64,000 nt of DNA, taken from Vibrio mexicanus. Its GTDB lineage: Bacteria; Pseudomonadota; Gammaproteobacteria; Enterobacterales; Vibrionaceae. Positions within the stretch are counted from its first letter, which is position 1. Every line of letters begins with the position of its first letter. The DNA lies in assembly GCF_001012815.1 (NCBI RefSeq), contig NZ_JYJP01000073.1, positions 1 to 64,000 of the forward strand. Direction: 5' to 3'. The translations under genes and the position numbers were made by a program. Shown here piece by piece: positions 21,685 to 33,042 of the stretch. The notes under the pieces were generated by a model. It was not told the origin of the DNA. It made no database searches and saw nothing but the letters and a program-made list of their open reading frames with translations.

Positions 21685-22083
21685 ATGGGTTCAAACAACG
21701 AAATTGAGAAAGAGGCCGTAAGACTCGACAAATGGCTCTGGGCGGCACGCTTTTACAAGACTCGCTCAATTGCGCGTAACATGGTTGATGGTGGTAAAGT
21801 CCACTACAATGGCCAACGTAGCAAGCCCAGCAAAATCGTCGAGCTCGGTGCTATTATTACTTTAAGACAAGGGCACGAAGAGAAGACCGTTGTCATCGAG
21901 AAAATCTCTGACCAACGCCGTGGAGCGCCAGTCGCTCAAACACTCTACTCCGAAACTCCCGAAAGCTTGGCGAAACGCGAGCACAACGCAGAGCAACGTA
22001 AGATGCATGCACACAACCCAAGCCCTGAACGCCGCCCTGATAAAAAGCAGCGTCGCAACATTATCAAATTTAAACATCAATAA
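21685..22083 (+). CDS. hslR: Ribosome-associated heat shock protein Hsp15
   Basis: The 132-aa protein has an N-terminal S4 RNA-binding domain (VRLDKWLWAARFYKTRS, GGKVHYNGQRSKPSK) and a very basic C-terminal tail. Hsp15 rescues stalled 50S subunits carrying peptidyl-tRNA after heat shock. It lies 27 bp before hslO and is probably cotranscribed with it; the pair is conserved in gammaproteobacteria. Confidence 0.95.
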   Translation: MGSNNEIEKEAVRLDKWLWAARFYKTRSIARNMVDGGKVHYNGQRSKPSKIVELGAIITLRQGHEEKTVVIEKISDQRRGAPVAQTLYSETPESLAKREHNAEQRKMHAHNPSPERRPDKKQRRNIIKFKHQ

Positions 22084-22110
22084 GCTGACCCAGCCACGAG
22101 GAATAGCCAC

Positions 22111-22986
22111 ATGGCAAACAATGTTTTAAATCGCTACCTATTTGAAGACCTATCAGTACGTGGTGAATTGGTACAACTGGATGAAGCGTACCAGCAAATT
22201 ATTTCGAGCAAGGAATACCCTGTAGCACTACAAAAGCTGCTGGGTGAGCTATTGGTATCAACGGCACTACTGACCGCCACTCTTAAGTTTGAAGGTTCTA
22301 TCACCATGCAACTGCAAGGTGACGGCCCGGTATCGCTTGCCGTAATTAATGGCGACCATGACCAAAAACTTCGTGGCGTAGGCCGTTTTAACGGCGAAAT
22401 CGCCGATGACGCAACACTGCACGACATGATCGGTAAAGGTTACCTAGTGATCACTATTGATCCTAAGAAAGGTGAGCGTTACCAAGGTGTGGTTGGCCTA
22501 GAAGGCGACAACCTAGCACAAGTGCTTGAAGGTTACTTCGCTAACTCTGAACAGCTTAAAACGCGCCTATGGATCCGCACAGGTGAAGTAGAAGGTAAGC
22601 CTCATGCTGCGGGTATGCTGATTCAAGTAATGCCAGACGGTACTGGTTCACCAGACGACTTTGAGCATCTAGAACAGTTGACCGACACCATTAAAGATGA
22701 AGAGCTCTTCACTCTAGAAGCCAACGAGCTTCTGTACCGTTTATACAATCAGGAGAAAGTTCGGTTATTCGAACCTCAACCAGTGCAATTCCACTGCGGC
22801 TGTTCAAGAGAGCGAAGTGGCGCTGCAATCGTCACCGTAAGCCAAGATGAAATTTATGACATTTTAGCCAAAGAAGGTGCCGTTTCTTTACATTGTGATT
22901 ACTGCGGCACAACATACTCATTTGATGAACCTGAAATTAAAGCTCTGTTTATTGAGGCAACTTCGGGCCGAGATACGCTGCATTAA
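22111..22986 (+). CDS. hslO: Redox-regulated holdase chaperone Hsp33
   Basis: The 291-aa protein shows the zinc-binding redox switch as C-G-C near residues 229-231 and C-D-Y-C near residues 264-267. Oxidation of these cysteines releases zinc and turns on the holdase, protecting proteins during oxidative and heat stress. The N-terminal domain shows the family block [21 protein letters not shown] strong terminator follows 39 bp after the stop. Confidence 0.96.
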   Translation: MANNVLNRYLFEDLSVRGELVQLDEAYQQIISSKEYPVALQKLLGELLVSTALLTATLKFEGSITMQLQGDGPVSLAVINGDHDQKLRGVGRFNGEIADDATLHDMIGKGYLVITIDPKKGERYQGVVGLEGDNLAQVLEGYFANSEQLKTRLWIRTGEVEGKPHAAGMLIQVMPDGTGSPDDFEHLEQLTDTIKDEELFTLEANELLYRLYNQEKVRLFEPQPVQFHCGCSRERSGAAIVTVSQDEIYDILAKEGAVSLHCDYCGTTYSFDEPEIKALFIEATSGRDTLH

Positions 22987-23325
22987 TTTGCTCATCACAT
23001 CAAGTCTGTAATTTACACAACAAAGGCCAGCTTCAAGCTGGCTTTTTTGTGACCAAAGCCCCGCCATCACTACCCTCAGCCGTAATTTTATAACGGCTTA
23101 ATTTTAAACAAATATTAATCGATCTGGTCTAGCGCAAACCTTTGCGGAAGGGATAAACTTGTTATGACCAATATGTGACGAAGCACTTAAAGCCCTACTA
23201 AAATTGTGGACATATTTTGACCTATATCCCTGTTTTACAGGAGTTCCGTTGCTAGCATGGTGATCAGATAAAAAATAATAAAATTCTTACAAAATCCCTA
23301 CAATATATCGTTATAAGGAGCACCT
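22987..23325 (+). other. hslO-pckA intergenic region
   Basis: This 339 bp stretch holds the hslO terminator near its left end and presumably the pckA promoter. No open frame or RNA gene is convincing. The A/T-rich part just before pckA ends with AAGGAG, five bases before the ATG, a near-ideal ribosome binding site. Confidence 0.6.
23025..23048 (+). terminator. Intrinsic terminator of hslO
   Basis: GCCAGCTT/AAGCTGGC arms with a 2-nt loop, followed by six T. Confidence 0.85.
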
Positions 23326-24954
23326 ATGACCGTTATGGAACATACTAAGGCTGCAACAATCGATCTTACTAAACACGGACTGCATAACGTTAAAGAGGTT
23401 GTCCGCAACCCAAGCTACGAAATGCTTTTTGCCGAGGAAACGCGCGCTGATTTGGAAGGTTTTGAACGAGGTGTAGTAACCGAGCTGGGAGCGGTTGCTG
23501 TCGACACAGGAATCTTCACGGGACGCTCACCTAAAGATAAATATATCGTTAAAGATGCGACGACAGAAGAACATATGTGGTGGACATCGGACGCGGTTAA
23601 AAACGATAACAAAGCGATTGACCAAGCCGTTTGGAATGATCTGAAAGCACTCGTCACGGATCAGCTTTCAGATAAACGCGTATTCGTCATTGATGGTTAC
23701 TGTGGCGCAAATCCCGACACTCGCCTCAGTATCCGAGTCATTACTGAAGTTGCGTGGCAAGCGCACTTCGTGAAAAACATGTTCCTTCGCCCTTCAGAAG
23801 AAGAGTTGGCAACGTTTGAGCCAGACTTCGTCGTAATGAATGGCGCGAAGTGTACAAACCAGAAGTGGGAAGAGCATGGTCTGAACTCTGAAAACTTCAC
23901 AGTGTTTAACCTTACTGAGCGCATGCAGCTTATCGGCGGCACTTGGTATGGCGGTGAAATGAAGAAAGGTATGTTCGCGATGATGAACTACTTCCTTCCA
24001 CTGAAAGACATCGCATCTATGCACTGTAGTGCCAATATGGGTGAAGACGGCGACGTTGCGATCTTCTTCGGCCTATCGGGTACCGGTAAAACAACGCTAT
24101 CGACTGATCCTAAACGCGCATTGATCGGCGACGACGAACACGGCTGGGATGATGACGGCGTATTTAACTTCGAAGGTGGCTGCTATGCGAAAACCATCAA
24201 GCTATCAAAAGAAGCCGAGCCTGACATCTACAACGCGATTCGCCGCGATGCGCTATTAGAGAACGTGACCGTTCGCAATGATGGCTCTATCGATTTCGAC
24301 GATAACTCGAAAACCGAGAACACCCGAGTATCGTACCCAATCCACCACATCGACAACATCGTTAAGCCTGTATCGAAAGGTGGTCATGCTAATAAAGTGA
24401 TCTTCTTGTCTGCAGATGCCTTTGGTGTGCTTCCTCCAGTGTCTAAACTGACACCAGAGCAAACCAAGTACCACTTCCTGTCTGGCTTTACCGCAAAACT
24501 TGCGGGCACTGAACGTGGTATCACAGAGCCAACACCAACCTTCTCGGCTTGTTTTGGCGCAGCGTTCCTAACGCTTCACCCAACCAAGTACGCAGAAGTA
24601 CTGGTAAAACGTATGGAAGCAGCAGGCGCTGAGGCTTACCTAGTGAACACCGGTTGGAATGGCAGCGGCAAGCGAATCTCTATCCAAGATACACGCGCCA
24701 TCATCGATGCCATCCTAGATGGTTCAATCGAAGAAGCACAAACCAAGGATATTCCAATCTTTAACCTAGAAGTGCCAACCGCACTACCTGGTGTCGATCC
24801 GGAAATCCTAGACCCACGCGATACCTACGTTGACCCACTGCAGTGGGAAAGCAAAGCAACTGATCTAGCACAGCGCTTCATCAATAACTTTGTGAAATAC
24901 ACAGACAACGCAGAAGGTAAAGCACTGGTTGAAGCTGGCCCACAACTCGACTGA
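23326..24954 (+). CDS. pckA: Phosphoenolpyruvate carboxykinase (ATP)
   Basis: PckA makes PEP from oxaloacetate with ATP, the first committed step of gluconeogenesis. The 542-aa length fits. The P-loop-like kinase motif [11 protein letters not shown] lies at about residues 249-259, just before GDDEHGW, and the substrate site carries the GRSPKDKY block. The start ATG has AAGGAG before it. The gene stands alone between two terminators. Carbon-source control is expected from the family; a CRP-like half site upstream is too weak to claim. Confidence 0.97.
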   Translation: MTVMEHTKAATIDLTKHGLHNVKEVVRNPSYEMLFAEETRADLEGFERGVVTELGAVAVDTGIFTGRSPKDKYIVKDATTEEHMWWTSDAVKNDNKAIDQAVWNDLKALVTDQLSDKRVFVIDGYCGANPDTRLSIRVITEVAWQAHFVKNMFLRPSEEELATFEPDFVVMNGAKCTNQKWEEHGLNSENFTVFNLTERMQLIGGTWYGGEMKKGMFAMMNYFLPLKDIASMHCSANMGEDGDVAIFFGLSGTGKTTLSTDPKRALIGDDEHGWDDDGVFNFEGGCYAKTIKLSKEAEPDIYNAIRRDALLENVTVRNDGSIDFDDNSKTENTRVSYPIHHIDNIVKPVSKGGHANKVIFLSADAFGVLPPVSKLTPEQTKYHFLSGFTAKLAGTERGITEPTPTFSACFGAAFLTLHPTKYAEVLVKRMEAAGAEAYLVNTGWNGSGKRISIQDTRAIIDAILDGSIEEAQTKDIPIFNLEVPTALPGVDPEILDPRDTYVDPLQWESKATDLAQRFINNFVKYTDNAEGKALVEAGPQLD

Positions 24955-24992
24955 TTGAAGTCGATTTGTTTGAAAACTGATAACTAAGTTAC

Positions 24993-25019
24993 AAGCCCCT
25001 TATTTAAGGGCTTTTTTTA
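24993..25019 (+). terminator. Intrinsic terminator of pckA
   Basis: AGCCCCTT/AAGGGGCT arms with an ATTT loop and a following T7 run. Confidence 0.88.
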
Positions 25020-25078
25020 TTGATGACGCCGAGAAATTGCTCCAAGCTATCACTGAGTTAGGACAACCGGTTTGAGAA

Positions 25079-26965
25079 ATGAGAAAGGTCTATATCGCTT
25101 TAGCGCTGTTAGTAATGCTTACTGCTTTGACTATTGGTAGTCTGTTTGCCATTTTGCATACGCCTTTCGCCGCAAACGGGGCCAATTACTTCCTCAAGTC
25201 TCTCAACCATAAGATTCAAGTTGAAACGCTAACCTACGAATTTCCTTGGCACTTCACCGCGCAAAACGTCACCTTTGGTGATAAACCCAATGCTCAACAC
25301 ATCGATCAAGTTGAACTCTGGATAAACCCAGATATCACGCGTGCTGGCAAACTCGCCATCGACAGTATCGTTATTGATGGATTTACCCTCACAGAGCAAC
25401 ACGATCTGCATCCGCTATTTGACCAAATATTCCTGTACCAGTTGGCTTTTAACAACGCAGACATCGATTACAACGGCCTCATTGGTCACGGCGTCAATGC
25501 GCAGTTCAAAGAGCCCCAGTGGGAAGCACACCAGCAGCTTCTTCCCTTCGGCTCCATTCAACTTTCTGCTAACCATTTTTATTATCAAGGTGAAGCGATT
25601 GATGATTTCTTGATAGATGTTCAGTATCAACCCAAAGACAGCACTGTCTATGGGGCTTCATTCATCTGGCGAGAAACGTCTATTTCAGGCCAAGCGGAAC
25701 AGTTTGACAGCGGCTGGTCGTTAATCAACGTCACCATAGATAAGCTCAACCTCAGCGACGACAAGCCTATTAACCGCGAACTAATCGAACAACTGACGCG
25801 ATCCGTTCATCACATCAATAGCCTTGATCTTCTAACCGCCAACATCGAGTTCAAAGGCATTAGCGCACAAAATCTTGATCTGTCACTAGAAAACATTTAC
25901 CCCGCTAAAAACCTTTGGCAGCAGCAAGGTTACTTGTCGTTCCATGCCGATACTCTGACTTATCAAGACCTGAAATGGGTAGACGCCACAGCAAAACTGG
26001 CGCTCGATTCAAACGCTATATCAGTAACAGAACTCGACACCGACTTTGAGCAAGGCCGACTGCAACTTGCTGGCGTTATTACGCCGAACTCGCTCCACCT
26101 AGATCTGCTAAAAGTTAACGGCATTAAGTGGACAATCGATGAGAGACCAAAGTGGCTTGCTCTGCTTGAGCATAAAAAAAGACTAGAAGCGCTCTCAGTT
26201 GCTCAAGTCGATATCGCCAATAGCCAAGTCATCCAACTGTTTGAAGAGCCTTACTGGCAGCTATCTGGGTTTAATGCGCGCGGTCGCCAGCTAGAGCTAC
26301 TTAGAGAGAAACAACTCGGACTATGGAATGGTCAACTTGAAGCGACAGCAAACAGTGCCAGCTATGGCGAACTCATCACGAGCCAAGCGATCATTGAAAC
26401 TCAATCTCGAAACGGACAATGGAGTTTAGACCGTTTCTACCTACCTCTAGACCAAGGTTATGTCGACATCAGCGGCGTGTATGACATGGCATCCAGAGGT
26501 CATCCATGGGCCTTAGACTTTAGCGCCGATGGGCTTCCTTCTTTACCTGTACTCACCCCTTTCATCGCAGAGGCCTGGCAATTAGATGGGCTGCTAGAAG
26601 TCACTGGACAGCTCAACGGGTTTGCCAGTGATTCGGTACTATTTGAACATTCCCTCCATGGGGAGCTTACTGCATCCGCACGTGAAGCAACGTTGCTTCT
26701 CAGTCAAGAGCTTGATGGCGTGAAGCGCTCGCTCGTGATGCCGTTTGAGCCTGAACCAGTTCATGTCAATGCCAAGCGTGGTCAAATCACCATTACGACT
26801 CATCACAATGGCGAAGGACAGCTTTCAGGGAAAATAGATCTGGTCGACTCACAACATGATCACCTCTATATCGAGTTGACACAGCCCTGCCAGAAAGCAA
26901 GATATGAGTTGTTGTCGGGCGCTTTACTAGAGTGCCTAGCCACTGAAATCAGTGACAAAGAATAG
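25079..26965 (+). CDS. AsmA-family membrane-anchored protein
   Basis: The 628-aa protein has one N-terminal TM (about residues 5-25) and a long periplasmic beta-rich part. The start (NYFLKSLNHKIQVETLTYEFPWHFTAQNVTFGD) is the AsmA-type N-terminal layout, where short amphipathic beta strands repeat. Family members (AsmA, TamB, YhdP) form hydrophobic grooves thought to carry phospholipids between membranes. Which subgroup this belongs to cannot be decided here. It stands alone downstream of pckA and converges with fabY. Confidence 0.75.
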   Translation: MRKVYIALALLVMLTALTIGSLFAILHTPFAANGANYFLKSLNHKIQVETLTYEFPWHFTAQNVTFGDKPNAQHIDQVELWINPDITRAGKLAIDSIVIDGFTLTEQHDLHPLFDQIFLYQLAFNNADIDYNGLIGHGVNAQFKEPQWEAHQQLLPFGSIQLSANHFYYQGEAIDDFLIDVQYQPKDSTVYGASFIWRETSISGQAEQFDSGWSLINVTIDKLNLSDDKPINRELIEQLTRSVHHINSLDLLTANIEFKGISAQNLDLSLENIYPAKNLWQQQGYLSFHADTLTYQDLKWVDATAKLALDSNAISVTELDTDFEQGRLQLAGVITPNSLHLDLLKVNGIKWTIDERPKWLALLEHKKRLEALSVAQVDIANSQVIQLFEEPYWQLSGFNARGRQLELLREKQLGLWNGQLEATANSASYGELITSQAIIETQSRNGQWSLDRFYLPLDQGYVDISGVYDMASRGHPWALDFSADGLPSLPVLTPFIAEAWQLDGLLEVTGQLNGFASDSVLFEHSLHGELTASAREATLLLSQELDGVKRSLVMPFEPEPVHVNAKRGQITITTHHNGEGQLSGKIDLVDSQHDHLYIELTQPCQKARYELLSGALLECLATEISDKE

Positions 26966-27021
26966 GCACTCTGTATAAAGAAGAAAGGTTGTGTGAAGAA
27001 AGGTCTGTTTACGTTGCGAAT

Positions 27022-27938
27022 CTAATTGCTAAGTAAAGACTTATAGTTTGGGATAAGCATGTAGGTACCGATAAACTCTACCGCCGCTGTATCACCACTA
27101 TTGATGGTCACATGAATCGCAATACGTGCTTTGCGGCCCGATGCCAAGCGGTCTAAGTCGCCACTAATTCCATCTAATGACGTGCTCGCAACCGGATTTT
27201 GCTCTACCGGGTGTCGATAGCGAATACGGCTATCGGCCAACACGATATCTCCTTGCAGATTGCGCTCTTTAAGTAGCAGCCAAGCCATTCCCCATCCAGT
27301 CAGAGTCGCCAGCGTAAAGGCGGAGCCTGCAAACATGGTGTTATGAGGGTTGAGGTTTGGGTTGAGTTGAGCACTGCATTCAAACTGATAGCCTGTGTAC
27401 TGAGTGATTTTGATCCCCATCTTGTCGCTGATTGGAATCTGGTTCTCCCAACGCTCTTGCAGCTCGCTGCACCATTCTGGTTTGCGCAGTACATTCGCCA
27501 TGGGATCGAGCGGTTTGACCATCTGCTGGTGACGAACAGGGCCACGTTGGTCGTTTAATTCACCACGAGTTTCAAATCCATTGCGCTTATAAAACTGGAT
27601 AGCGTCTTCACGTGCATTACACACTAAACGCTTCGCCCCTTCCTGACGCGCTAGTGACTCCAACGCCACTAACACAAGCGATCCCATGCCTTTACTACGA
27701 CGGTTATTCTTTACCGCCATATAACGAATTTGGCCTTCGTTATCCGGCGTGATGTATAGACGCCCAATGGCGATCGGACGACCTCGGCCATCGACAATCA
27801 TGCGATGATGGCTCATCGGATCGTATTCGTCTCGCTCAGAGCCAATCGGCATACGCATGGTTCTCTGAGCATTTGCCAACGAAAGTGATAATACTTATTG
27901 AGCTGATTATCCGTGGTCGGGGTTATTAGTTTAAACAT
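27022..27938 (-). CDS. fabY: GNAT acetyltransferase/hotdog thioesterase fusion FabY (YiiD) (frame broken near N-terminus)
   Basis: This two-domain protein has an N-terminal GNAT domain with the acetyl-CoA loop (RSKGMGSLVLVALE) and a C-terminal hotdog thioesterase (HNTMFAGSAFTLATLTGWG). E. coli YiiD (FabY) has the same layout and is linked to fatty-acid synthesis. The obvious open frame begins only at 27879, but the missing N terminus is encoded in the adjacent frame from ATG 27938 (MFKLITPTTDNQLNKYYHFR). Restoring one base near 27856 (CATGCGT to CATGGCGT) gives MLREPWRMPIGSERDEYD and about 305 aa. Confidence 0.87.
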
Positions 27939-28063
27939 CTCTCGATTCCATTCTTGTAAACAGCCTGCTGTCACAACAGCAAAATTAAGCCATTAAGCTC
28001 TACTAACGCTTTAATATTTGGGGTAAGTGCGCTAGAGCCTAGGGTGTGTTGACCTACTTATTC

Positions 28064-28498
28064 TTATACTTGCAGCCAAAAGGTCACTGGTCCATCGTTG
28101 ACCAATGAAACTTTCATGTCAGCGGCGAAACGGCCACGCTCTGTCGGCAGTACTTGTTCGCATTGATCTGCGAAATAGTCGTAAAGACGCTCAGCATCAC
28201 TCGGATGAGCACCTCTAGAAAAACCTGCTCGCGTGCCTTTCTTAGTGTCTGCTGGCAATGTAAATTGAGACACCACCAAAACCTTTCCGTTCACTTGCTT
28301 AACATTCAGGTTCATCTTGCCGTTTTCGTCTTCAAACACACGATAAGTGGTGACGCGCTCCATCAGACGTTTCGCTTTAGCTTCATCATCGTCTTTTTCC
28401 ACACCAAGCAACACAAGTAGACCTTGGTCGATCTCTCCAACGACTTCACCTTCTACTCGGACAGCCGCTTCACTTACACGTTGAATCAGTGCGATCAC
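28064..28498 (-). CDS. dtd: D-aminoacyl-tRNA deacylase
   Basis: The 144-aa protein removes D-amino acids (and Gly) wrongly attached to tRNA. The catalytic-pocket motifs are visible: S-Q-F-T-L near residue 77 and the Gly-cisPro region N-D-G-P-V-T-F near residue 135, close to the C terminus. Its start overlaps the yihY 3' end by 29 bp, so the two are probably one transcript, as in many Vibrio and enterobacteria. Confidence 0.96.
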   Translation of the reverse strand: MIALIQRVSEAAVRVEGEVVGEIDQGLLVLLGVEKDDDEAKAKRLMERVTTYRVFEDENGKMNLNVKQVNGKVLVVSQFTLPADTKKGTRAGFSRGAHPSDAERLYDYFADQCEQVLPTERGRFAADMKVSLVNDGPVTFWLQV

Positions 28499-29419
28499 TC
28501 TCGTTTCCTTCTTGTTGTTCGTCAGATAGTGGCGCAGAGTTTACCACGTCTGCAGGCTGACTCCACTGATTGCGCTCACCTAACGCTGCGGTAATTTCAG
28601 CGCCAATTAGCACGATTAACCAACACAGATAGACCCAAACAAATAGAATCGGAATGGCTGCCAAAGCACCATATATCAGTTGATAAGAAGGGAACTGAGT
28701 AATGTATGCGGCAAATCCTTTTTTGCTGAGTTCGAACAAAATCGCCGCCACAATTGCCCCGATCATGGCGTGAGAGAATCGCACCTTCTTGTTTGGCACC
28801 AGCATATACAGGCCAGCAAAAGCAAAGAAAGAGAGCCAGAACGGCAACCAGCGCAGGAATAAGTTGTAAGCACCAGACAGTGCATCGCTGTCGATGAAAC
28901 GCAATGAGGTAATGTACGAGTCGCTGCGATACTCGCGCCCACTAATATCGGGCCAAGCGTTAACACCATCCAGTACATCGAAAATGAGAACACCGCTCGT
29001 CGCTTGGTGTGCACACGCCAGATATAGTTAAGGTTTTTGTCGATGTTTGAAATCAGCATCAGTGCTGCAACAAACAAGAACAGACCACCAACTGCCGTCA
29101 TCTTGCCGGTATTAGCAATAAATTCCGTTAAAGCCGCTTTTACAGCATCGCCAGCCGCAGGCACAAAGTGAGTGATCACAAAGTCTTGAATCACATTACC
29201 GGCATTCGAGAACACAGCGAAAGAAGAGAGCACTGAAAGTAATACCGTCAGCATCGGTACAATCGACAGCAGAGTGATATACGCGAGATAACCCGCATTC
29301 ACATTGACTCTATCATGCTGAACTCGAGCCCATAAGTAGCGAGCAAAAAAGAGGCCCTGCTTCACCGTTTCATCCAATTTCAACTTGTATCTCCCAATCA
29401 AGTCATCCATTCTGTACAT
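28470..29419 (-). CDS. yihY: YihY/UPF0761 inner-membrane protein (frame broken once)
   Basis: A polytopic membrane protein of the YihY/BrkB family with about six TM helices; its role is unknown (old 'RNase BN' labels are not supported). Two open parts join when one T is restored near 28921 (ACTCG to ACTTCG), reading [15 protein letters not shown] and giving about 316 aa. ATG at 29419 has GAGAG five bases before it; ATG at 29410 is a possible alternative. The tail is hydrophilic and overlaps dtd. Confidence 0.88.
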
Positions 29420-29454
29420 CAATACTCTCAAGTTATTCTAATAGAAAGGAAACT

Positions 29455-30099
29455 ATGATGCCCTACTTGATTGCGATCCTCATCTCAGTGTTGACCTTAA
29501 CCGGATGCCAATCCACTTACTACTCTGCCATGGAACAGGTCGGTTACCATAAGCGTGACATTATGGTGGATCGTGTTGAAGACGCCAAAGAGTCACAGCA
29601 AGACGCCCAACAAGAGTTTTCCAGCGCTCTCGAAGCCCTTTCTGCCCTAACCAACTTCGATGGTGGCGATTTGGAAGCGGTTTACAACCAAATCAACGAC
29701 AAGTATCAAGACAGCGAAAAAGCAGCGCAAGATGTAAGCGATCGCATCGCATCCATTGAAGATGTTTCAGAAGCGCTGTTTGACGAATGGCAAGATGAGC
29801 TAGAGCTTTACACCAGTGACAAGCTGCGCCGTTCTAGTGAACAAAAGCTCAAAGAGACTCAACGTTCATATAACACCATGCTATCGGCGATGAAACGCGC
29901 TGAGCAGAAAATGACGCCGGTTTTGAACACTCTCAGAGACAACACCCTTTATCTGAAACATAACCTCAACGCGAGTGCGATCGGTTCACTACAAGGTGAG
30001 TTTATGAGCTTAGAAAAAGACATCGCGTTTGCGATTGAGCAGATGAATACAGCGATTGAAGAGTCGGATAAGTTCTTAAATCAACTCAACAATAAATAA
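29455..30099 (+). CDS. DUF2959 lipoprotein
   Basis: The 214-aa protein has a short signal peptide ending in the lipobox LTGC (Cys near residue 18), so it should be lipid-anchored. The rest is alpha-helical and rich in Asp, Glu and Gln, predicting coiled-coil. It matches the DUF2959 family seen in Vibrio and Shewanella. Function unknown. It diverges from yihY, and the next gene starts 64 bp later. Confidence 0.82.
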   Translation: MMPYLIAILISVLTLTGCQSTYYSAMEQVGYHKRDIMVDRVEDAKESQQDAQQEFSSALEALSALTNFDGGDLEAVYNQINDKYQDSEKAAQDVSDRIASIEDVSEALFDEWQDELELYTSDKLRRSSEQKLKETQRSYNTMLSAMKRAEQKMTPVLNTLRDNTLYLKHNLNASAIGSLQGEFMSLEKDIAFAIEQMNTAIEESDKFLNQLNNK

Positions 30100-30163
30100 C
30101 AACATGTAAAGAAAACAATTAAAAACCATACGGGCAACGAACAATGAGAGCAGCGAACAACGA

Positions 30164-30697
30164 ATGAAGCCTATTATCATTTCAGGAGGCCCTGGCGCGG
30201 GCAAAACGACGTTAGTCAATGGATTAGCCGAGCAAGGTTTTGCCACCTTTGAAGAGTCCTCCCGACGCCTTATCGAACAAGAAAGTCAAAAGCCCGAGGG
30301 TATTTTACCTTGGGTAGATTTAGCCGCGTTTGCCAAACTGTGCTTGGACGTTATGAGCGAGCAAAAGGCGCAAGCCAACCAACATGAGATAGTGTTTCTA
30401 GACCGTGCAATTCCTGATATCTGTGGTTACTTGCGTCAAGGGGATCTCAATGTTGATGAGCATTACATTGAAGCGAGCAAAGGCTACCACTCCCAAGCTT
30501 TCTTCTGCCGACCTGAAGCTTCTATTTATGTGCAAGATGAAGTTCGACCATACCCATTTGAAGGTGCGATAGAGATCCACAATGCTTTAGTGGAAGTGTA
30601 CCAAGCGCTAGGTTTTGAAGTGATTGATGTGCCCTTTATGTCAGTTGAAGAACGCGTTCAATTCGTTCAAAAGCACATTGAAAGCGTTAGGCAATAA
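30164..30697 (+). CDS. Small P-loop ATPase (AAA_28-like)
   Basis: The 177-aa cytosolic protein has Walker A GGPGAGKTT at residues 8-16 and a likely Walker B IVFLDRAIPD near residues 77-86. This matches small predicted nucleoside-kinase-like ATPases (AAA_28). The substrate is unknown. It follows the DUF2959 gene and converges with typA over a bidirectional terminator. Confidence 0.8.
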   Translation: MKPIIISGGPGAGKTTLVNGLAEQGFATFEESSRRLIEQESQKPEGILPWVDLAAFAKLCLDVMSEQKAQANQHEIVFLDRAIPDICGYLRQGDLNVDEHYIEASKGYHSQAFFCRPEASIYVQDEVRPYPFEGAIEIHNALVEVYQALGFEVIDVPFMSVEERVQFVQKHIESVRQ

Positions 30698-30765
30698 ACC
30701 CACTGGCTTCAGACCTAAACGGCTACTACAAAGTAGTAAGGCAGAAAAAGAGTACACCCAAAACG

Positions 30766-30800
30766 AAAAAGCCCCGAAGCTAATCACTTCGGGGCTTTGT
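30766..30800. terminator. Bidirectional terminator between ATPase gene and typA
   Basis: AAAAAGCCCCGAA and TTCGGGGCTTT arms with a 9-nt loop. The longest T run is on the minus strand, which favours typA, but the hairpin can stop both converging transcripts. Confidence 0.85.
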
Positions 30801-30834
30801 TATTCTAGCGTGTCGCTACTTTTGCGTATCGCGA

Positions 30835-32662
30835 TTACTTCGCTGCGCGAGAAGCACGCTTACGATCGCTTTCCGTTAGGAACTTCTTACGGATACGGAT
30901 GCTTTCAGGTGTTACTTCTACTAGCTCGTCGTCATCGATGAACTCAAGTGCTTGCTCAAGTGTCATGATGATCGGCGGAGTCAGAACCTGTGCGTCATCA
31001 GTACCAGATGCACGAACGTTGGTTAGCTGCTTACCTTTTAGTACGTTTACTGTTAGGTCGTTATCACGGCTGTGGATACCAACAACCATACCTTCGTAAA
31101 CTTCAACACCGTGACCAATGAACATACGGCCACGCTCTTGTAGGTTGAATAGTGCGTTAGTTAGCGCTTTACCCATACCGTTAGAAATCAGAACGCCGTT
31201 GATACGCTGACCGATCTCCCCGCCTTTATGCGGACCGTAGTGATCAAACGTATGGTAAAGAAGACCAGAACCTGAAGTCAGAGTCATGAATTCAGTTTGG
31301 AAACCGATTAGGCCACGAGATGGCATAACGAAGTCCATACGAACACGGCCTTTACCGTCTGGAGACATATCCGTCAGCTCACCTTTACGTAGGCCGATGT
31401 TCTCCATGATGCCGCCTTGATGCTCTTCAAGAACGTCAATCGTTACCGTTTCAAACGGTTCCATTAGCTGACCATCTTCTTCTTTGATGATAACTTCTGG
31501 ACGAGATACCGCTAGCTCAAAGCCTTCACGACGCATGTTTTCGATCAGGATAGACAGGTGAAGCTCACCACGGCCTGATACGCGGAATTTGTCTGGGTCG
31601 TCTGTTTGCTCAACACGCAGTGCAACGTTGTGAACCAGTTCCTTCTCTAGACGCTCAAGGATGTTACGTGAAGTCACGAACTTACCTTCTTTACCAGCGA
31701 ATGGAGACGTGTTTACTTGGAACGTCATAGTTACGGTTGGCTCATCAACAGACAGTGCAGGAAGCGCTTCAACTTGGTTCTGCGCACAGATAGTGTCAGA
31801 AATCTTCAGTTCGCCAAGACCTGTGATTGCAACGATGTCGCCAGCATTTGCTTGCTCAACGTCGTGACGCTCAAGGCCAAGGTAGCCCATAACGGTACCC
31901 ACTTTACCGTTACGAGTTTTGCCGTCTGCGCTCACAACCGTTACTTGTTGGTTTGGCTTAACGCTACCACGAGTCACACGAGCAACACCGATAACACCTA
32001 CGTAAGAGCTGTAATCTAGCTGAGAAACTTGCATTTGCAGTGGACCATCTAGGTCAACTTGTGGAGCCGCTACTTCTTCAACGATAGTTTCGAAAAGCGC
32101 TTCCATGTTGTCAGACGTTTCGCCTTCTTCTTTAGTTGCCCAACCGTTTAGTGCCGATGCGTAAACCACTTTAAAGTCTAGCTGTTCGTCAGTTGCACCT
32201 AGGTTGTCAAATAGGTCGAATACTTGGTCCATAACCCAATCAGGCGTGCGCCCGGGCGGTCGATCTTGTTGATTACAACAATTGGCTTAAGGCCGTGAGC
32301 GAACGCTTTTTGAGTTACGAAACGCGTTTGAGGCATTGGGCCGTCAACCGCATCAACGATAAGAAGAACAGAGTCAACCATAGACATGATACGCTCAACT
32401 TCACCACCGAAGTCCGCGTGTCCCGGAGTATCTACGATGTTGATACGGTAGTCGTTCCAGTTGATTGCCGTGTTTTTAGCAAGAATGGTAATACCACGCT
32501 CTTTCTCGATATCGTTCGAGTCCATGACTCGCTCTTCAGTTTCACCGCGAGACTCTAGCGTGCCTGATTGTTGCAGCAGCTTATCAACCAACGTTGTTTT
32601 ACCGTGGTCAACGTGCGCGATGATCGCGATATTTCTTAATTTATCAATCTGTGGAGTAGCAT
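30835..32662 (-). CDS. typA: Ribosome-associated GTPase TypA/BipA (frame broken twice)
   Basis: A translational GTPase needed for ribosome assembly at low temperature and for stress and virulence responses. The GTPase motifs are AHVDHGKTT (G1), [14 protein letters not shown] (G3) and NKIDRPGA (G4), followed by EF-G-like domains and the TypA-specific C-terminal domain. Two bases are missing. One is right after the start codon near 32660: ATG GCT ACT reads as ATGCTACT. The other is near 32243: GCCCTGAT reads as GCCTGAT. With both restored the protein is 609 aa, the family length. Confidence 0.95.
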
Positions 32663-32943
32663 GGATTTAGATTCACTTATAAAAGAAGCAACCCTCATGG
32701 AAACTTAATATTTCCCGAGCATTGCTTATTTGATTAAAAAAACGACCGTAATGTACCAGATTCTGGCGAAAAACCCAGAAATATGTGATCTATCACAGCG
32801 AATTTCCTCTTCCGTAAGATTAGATGACGTCTGGGTTTGGCACAAACTCGAATCAGACGCACACAAATACGTTTGACAACCGACCAAAACAAGGGCTGAA
32901 TGGTATTCGCTTAATGGTTCATGTTGGTGCAACGCAAACGATT

Positions 32944-32960
32944 AGCACCAATATGGTGCA
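32944..32960. promoter_or_regulatory. NtrC-type enhancer palindrome upstream of glnA
   Basis: AGCACCAATATGGTGCA is a near-perfect match to the NtrC operator TGCACC-N5-GGTGCA. It lies about 110-125 bp upstream of the inferred glnA start point, the usual distance for a sigma-54 enhancer. Confidence 0.8.
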
Positions 32961-32964
32961 TCAG

Positions 32965-32981
32965 ATGATCATTTTGGTGCA
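32965..32981. promoter_or_regulatory. Second, half-conserved NtrC site upstream of glnA
   Basis: ATGATCATTTTGGTGCA keeps a perfect right half (GGTGCA) and a degenerate left half. It is centred 21 bp (two helical turns) from the first site, so both lie on the same DNA face, which fits cooperative NtrC binding. Confidence 0.6.
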
Positions 32982-33042
32982 TTGAATGCATCATCATTGA
33001 GCGCCAAGCCCTTAAGATATTGAAAATTAACGGATTAATTTT

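Noticed and set aside
23174..23189. CRP-like site upstream of pckA (TGTGA-N6-ACTTA)
   Set aside because: Only one half matches TGTGA-N6-TCACA.
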